NCBI GenBank assembly: GCA_016781725.1 | Contig: JADDPU010000368.1 | Location: 1 to 9,596, forward strand | Source: Rubrobacter sp. | Lineage (GTDB): Bacteria; Actinomycetota; Rubrobacteria; Rubrobacterales; Rubrobacteraceae | Reading direction: 5' to 3' | Length of the DNA: 9,596 bases | In this document: positions 7,601 to 9,596 of the stretch, one piece after another | Numbering within the stretch: the stretch's first letter is position 1 | Layout of the letters: each line of letters begins with the position of its first letter | The notes under the pieces: generated by a model | Told to the model about the DNA's origin: nothing | Seen by the model: only the letters and a program-made list of their open reading frames with translations | Databases searched by the model: none | Program-made: the position numbers and the translations under genes

Positions 7601-9596
7601 GTTCCTAACCAACGGCTTCGTCAGCCACAATACCGAGGCGCGTCTGAGTCGCATAGCGACGGAGATGCTGAGGGACATAAGCTCCGACACGGTTGACTTT
7701 GTCCCGAACTTCGACGAGAGCCAGCGGCAGCCCGACGTTTTGCCGGCGCGGTTCCCGAACCTGCTGGTCAACGGGTCCGACGGCATCGCGGTCGGGATGG
7801 CTACGAAGATACCGCCGCACAACCTCGGCGAGGTCGTGGACGCAACCGTCGCGCTCATCGACGATCCAGAGCTCGACGACGAGGACATCGCGAAGCACAT
7901 CAAGGGCCCGGACTTCCCGACCGGCGGCATCATCGTGGGCCTGCGCGGCATCCGCGACGCCATCGTGAGCGGGCGGGGGTCTGTGAGGGTCCAGGCCAAG
8001 GCTCACACCGAGCAGCTCAAGGGCAACAGGACCCAGATCGTGGTGACGGAGATCCCCTACCAGGTCAACAAGAGTTATCTGCTCCAGAAGATCGCCGAGC
8101 TGGTCAAGGAGCGCAAGCTCGACGGCATCTCCGATCTGCGCGACGAGTCCGACCGCAACGGGATGCGCATAGTGATCGAGCTCAAGCGCGAGGCCGTGCC
8201 CAAGGTGGTCCTCAACAACCTCTACAAGCACACCCAGATGCAGCAGAGCTTCGGGGTGAACCTGGTGGCGCTCGTTGATGGCGTGCCGAAGACGCTCTCC
8301 TACAAGCAGGTCCTCAAGCACTACGTCGCCCACCAGTTCGAGGTCGTCACCCGCAGGACGCGCTACGAGCTCGAGCGGGCCAAGGCGCGGGCCCACATCC
8401 TCGAAGGACTCCTGATCGCGCTCTCCAACCTCGACGAGGTAGTGGCGACGATCCGCCGCAGCCGGAGCGTCGAGACCGCCCGCAACAACCTGATGAAGGC
8501 GTTCAAGCTCTCCGAGCGCCAGGCGCAGGCGATACTCGACCTCAGGTTGCAGCGGCTCACGGCGATGGAGCGCCAGAAGGTCGAGCGGGAGCATCGGGAC
8601 CTGGTCGAGAAGATCGAGTATCTGGAAGGCGTGCTGGCGGACGACGCGAAGGTCTACGGGATCATCAAGGAGGAGTTGCTCGAGGTCAGGGCCGCCTACG
8701 CCGACGAGCGGCGCACGGCCATAACCGCCGAGGAGGGCGTGGACTTCGAGATAGAGGACCTCATAGCCGAGGAGGAGATGGTCATCTCCATCTCCAACGG
8801 CGGCTACCTCAAGAGCGTGCCCGTCAACACCTTCCGCAAGCAGGGCCGCGGCGGCGTCGGGGTCGCGGGGATGGAGCTCAAGGAGGGCGACTACATCGAG
8901 CACCTCTTCATCACGACGACGCACCACTACATGCTCTTCTTCACCAACCGCGGCAAGGTCTACCGCTTGAAGGTCCACCAGCTCCCGCGCATGGGGCGCA
9001 CCGCGAAGGGCCGCCACATCGCCAACCTCTTGCCGCTCGCGCAGGAGGAGAGGATCCAGAGCGTCATCGCGACCAAGGAGTTCGACGAGGCGCAGTACCT
9101 GCTCTTCGCTACGAAGAACGGGATAGTCAAGAAGACCAACTTCCTCGAGTACAACACGCCCCTGAAGAACGACGGCATCATCGCGATCAACCTTGCGGAC
9201 GACGACGAGTTGATCGCGGTGCGCCACGCCTCGGAGGGCGCGGACGTGGTGATGGTGAGCCGCAACGGCAAGGCCATCCGCTTCAAGCAGACCGACGCGC
9301 GGCCGATGGGTCGGGCCACCGCAGGGGTCAAGGGGATCGCGCTCAAGAACGACGATGTGGTCCTGAGCATGGACGCGGTCTCCGACGAGGCGGCCGAGAT
9401 GTTCATGATCACCGAGCGCGGCTTCGGCAAGCGCACGGCCCTCTCCGGTTTCCCGACGCACGGGCGTGGGGGGCAGGGCGTGATCGCTATGAAGACCGAC
9501 GGCGAGCGGGGCAAGCTAGCCGGGGTGCGGGTGGTCCGTCCCGGACTGCACGAGCTCATGATCGTCTCCAACTTCGGGACTACGATCCGCATAGAC
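4683..9596 (+). CDS. gyrA: DNA gyrase subunit A precursor with two inteins (3' end cut by window)
   Basis: The DNA-cleaving subunit of gyrase, encoded as one frame of 1638 codons up to the window edge with no stop. After removing two inteins, 778 GyrA residues remain (73 + 50 + 655), lacking only the end of the family's usual 800-875 aa. N-extein: [25 protein letters not shown] and KSATVVGE. Central extein: [14 protein letters not shown] (sensitive-type Ser84 and Asp88, matching E. coli Ser83/Asp87) up to catalytic Tyr123 in AAMRY. C-extein: [48 protein letters not shown], the coiled-coil segment with [14 protein letters not shown], then C-terminal beta-pinwheel blades. The GyrA box reads QGRGGVG (8841-8861) rather than QRRGGKG. 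The ATG at 4683 is the only start in frame after TGA 4650. The ribosome binding site is weak. The precursor must splice twice before it can cleave DNA. Confidence 0.96.
   Translation, partial: [1638 protein letters not shown]
4902..6221 (+). mobile_element. GyrA intein 1 (440 aa) with LAGLIDADG homing endonuclease
   Basis: An in-frame insertion that excises itself from the GyrA protein and joins VVGE to [10 protein letters not shown]. Ends are exact: Cys1 (TGT 4902), block A [17 protein letters not shown], and C-terminal block G CAVHN with penultimate His439 and Asn440, followed by Cys as +1. Block F is [16 protein letters not shown] (from Tyr420, His429). Block B reads [11 protein letters not shown]; in the usual TxxH pattern the His aligns with Gln64, a striking change because that His normally helps the first acyl shift. 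The endonuclease has block C [9 protein letters not shown] (113-121, acidic Glu120), block D KRVPEWV (from Lys193) and block E [9 protein letters not shown] (210-218, Asp217), so both motifs look intact. The site equals the gap between E. coli GyrA residues 72 and 73. No stop or frameshift is present. Function of splicing is inferred from motifs. Confidence 0.95.
6120..6137 (+). repeat. 18-bp direct repeat, copy in intein 1
   Basis: GTCGAGTCGGTCGAGGAC, in frame as VESVED just before block F of intein 1. An identical copy lies at the equivalent place in intein 2 (7533-7550). Confidence 0.75.
6222..6371 (+). other. Central GyrA extein of 50 residues (quinolone-resistance region to catalytic Tyr)
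   Basis: The only GyrA sequence between the two inteins. It runs [16 protein letters not shown] to AAMRY and corresponds one-to-one to E. coli GyrA residues 73-122. It contains the quinolone-contacting Ser (TCC 6252) and Asp (GAT 6264) and ends with the catalytic tyrosine codon TAT (6369-6371). Its first residue is Cys where E. coli has Val73; this Cys is the +1 nucleophile that intein 1 needs. Catalytic Tyr is the -1 residue of intein 2. The piece is functional only once joined on both sides. Confidence 0.93.
6372..7631 (+). mobile_element. GyrA intein 2 (420 aa) of the mycobacterial GyrA-site type, with homing endonuclease
   Basis: An in-frame self-splicing element inserted between the catalytic Tyr and TEARLS of GyrA. 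All splicing residues are present: Cys1 (CVTGDTLV), block B [11 protein letters not shown] with His73, block F [18 protein letters not shown] with His409, block G FVSHN with His419 and Asn420, and Thr as +1. From memory of the family, the segments LFHSG, NHP, DVAGVP, LLW and TNGFVSHN match the mycobacterial GyrA inteins (for example Mycobacterium xenopi), which use this same Tyr/Thr site. Unlike the xenopi mini-intein it keeps an endonuclease: block C [9 protein letters not shown] (125-133, Glu132), block D RRVPDFVW, block E [9 protein letters not shown] (223-231, Asp230). Codon use departs from the host: ten CGT Arg codons in 420 against about three in the 655-codon C-extein. Transfer or slow amelioration is inferred. 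Confidence 0.96.
7533..7550 (+). repeat. 18-bp direct repeat, copy in intein 2
   Basis: Identical to 6120-6137 and in the same frame (VESVED before block F). The two copies are 1413 bases apart. It may reflect shared ancestry of the Hint C-terminal half, gene conversion between the inteins, or chance within a GC-rich codon set. Confidence 0.75.

Noticed and set aside
4683..7631. Frameshift or pseudogene explanation for the broken GyrA homology
   Set aside because: The frame was followed codon by codon from 4683 to 9596 without a stop, and both interruptions have exact intein ends, so these are inteins rather than damage.
7605..9461. Minus-strand open frame of about 618 codons opposite gyrA
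   Set aside because: It is a mirror of the strongly conserved GyrA C-extein in GC-rich DNA, has a composition dominated by Leu, Val, Asp, Arg and His, and shows no recognisable domain.
1..9596. tRNA or rRNA genes, CRISPR arrays, insertion sequences or phage genes
   Set aside because: No cloverleaf-like segment, regular repeat-spacer pattern, transposase motif or terminal inverted repeats were seen; the only mobile elements are the two inteins.

Overview
The window is a high-GC bacterial chromosome segment carrying the replication-initiation neighbourhood, all genes on the + strand: dnaN, a small S4-domain RNA-binding protein, recF, gyrB and gyrA (gyrA runs off the right edge). The order dnaN - S4 protein - recF - gyrB - gyrA is the classical arrangement downstream of dnaA and oriC. 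The first 40 bases are very AT-rich and probably belong to the dnaA-dnaN/oriC spacer. High GC together with frequent AGG (Arg) and ATA (Ile) codons and TTG/GTG starts suggests a deep-branching actinobacterium such as the Rubrobacter group. That placement is an inference from style and gene order only.

Layout: 1-56 AT-rich spacer with the dnaN ribosome binding site; 57-1190 dnaN (sliding clamp); 1208-1402 S4 protein; 1399-2523 recF, overlapping the S4 stop by four bases; 2524-2679 intergenic, holding a good sigma-70-type promoter and a leader hairpin; 2680-4617 gyrB; 4618-4682 a short spacer with a displaced Shine-Dalgarno sequence; 4683-9596 gyrA.

The notable content is inside gyrA. It is one uninterrupted reading frame, but the GyrA homology is broken by two complete in-frame inteins. 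Intein 1 (4902-6221, 440 aa) sits just before the Ile-Gly-Lys-Tyr-His-Pro-His-Gly-Asp motif of the quinolone-resistance region. Intein 2 (6372-7631, 420 aa) sits directly after the catalytic tyrosine, at the site used by the mycobacterial GyrA inteins. Only 50 GyrA residues separate them. Both carry Hint splicing blocks and a two-motif LAGLIDADG homing endonuclease. Intein 1 appears to have Gln in place of the usually essential block B His. The 860 intein residues outnumber the 778 GyrA residues seen in the window, and gyrase activity should depend on two splicing events around its active site.

Functionally the genes form a replication and topology cluster: the clamp (DnaN) gives the polymerase processivity, RecF handles gap repair and RecA loading, and GyrB plus GyrA form DNA gyrase, which removes the positive supercoils ahead of the fork.
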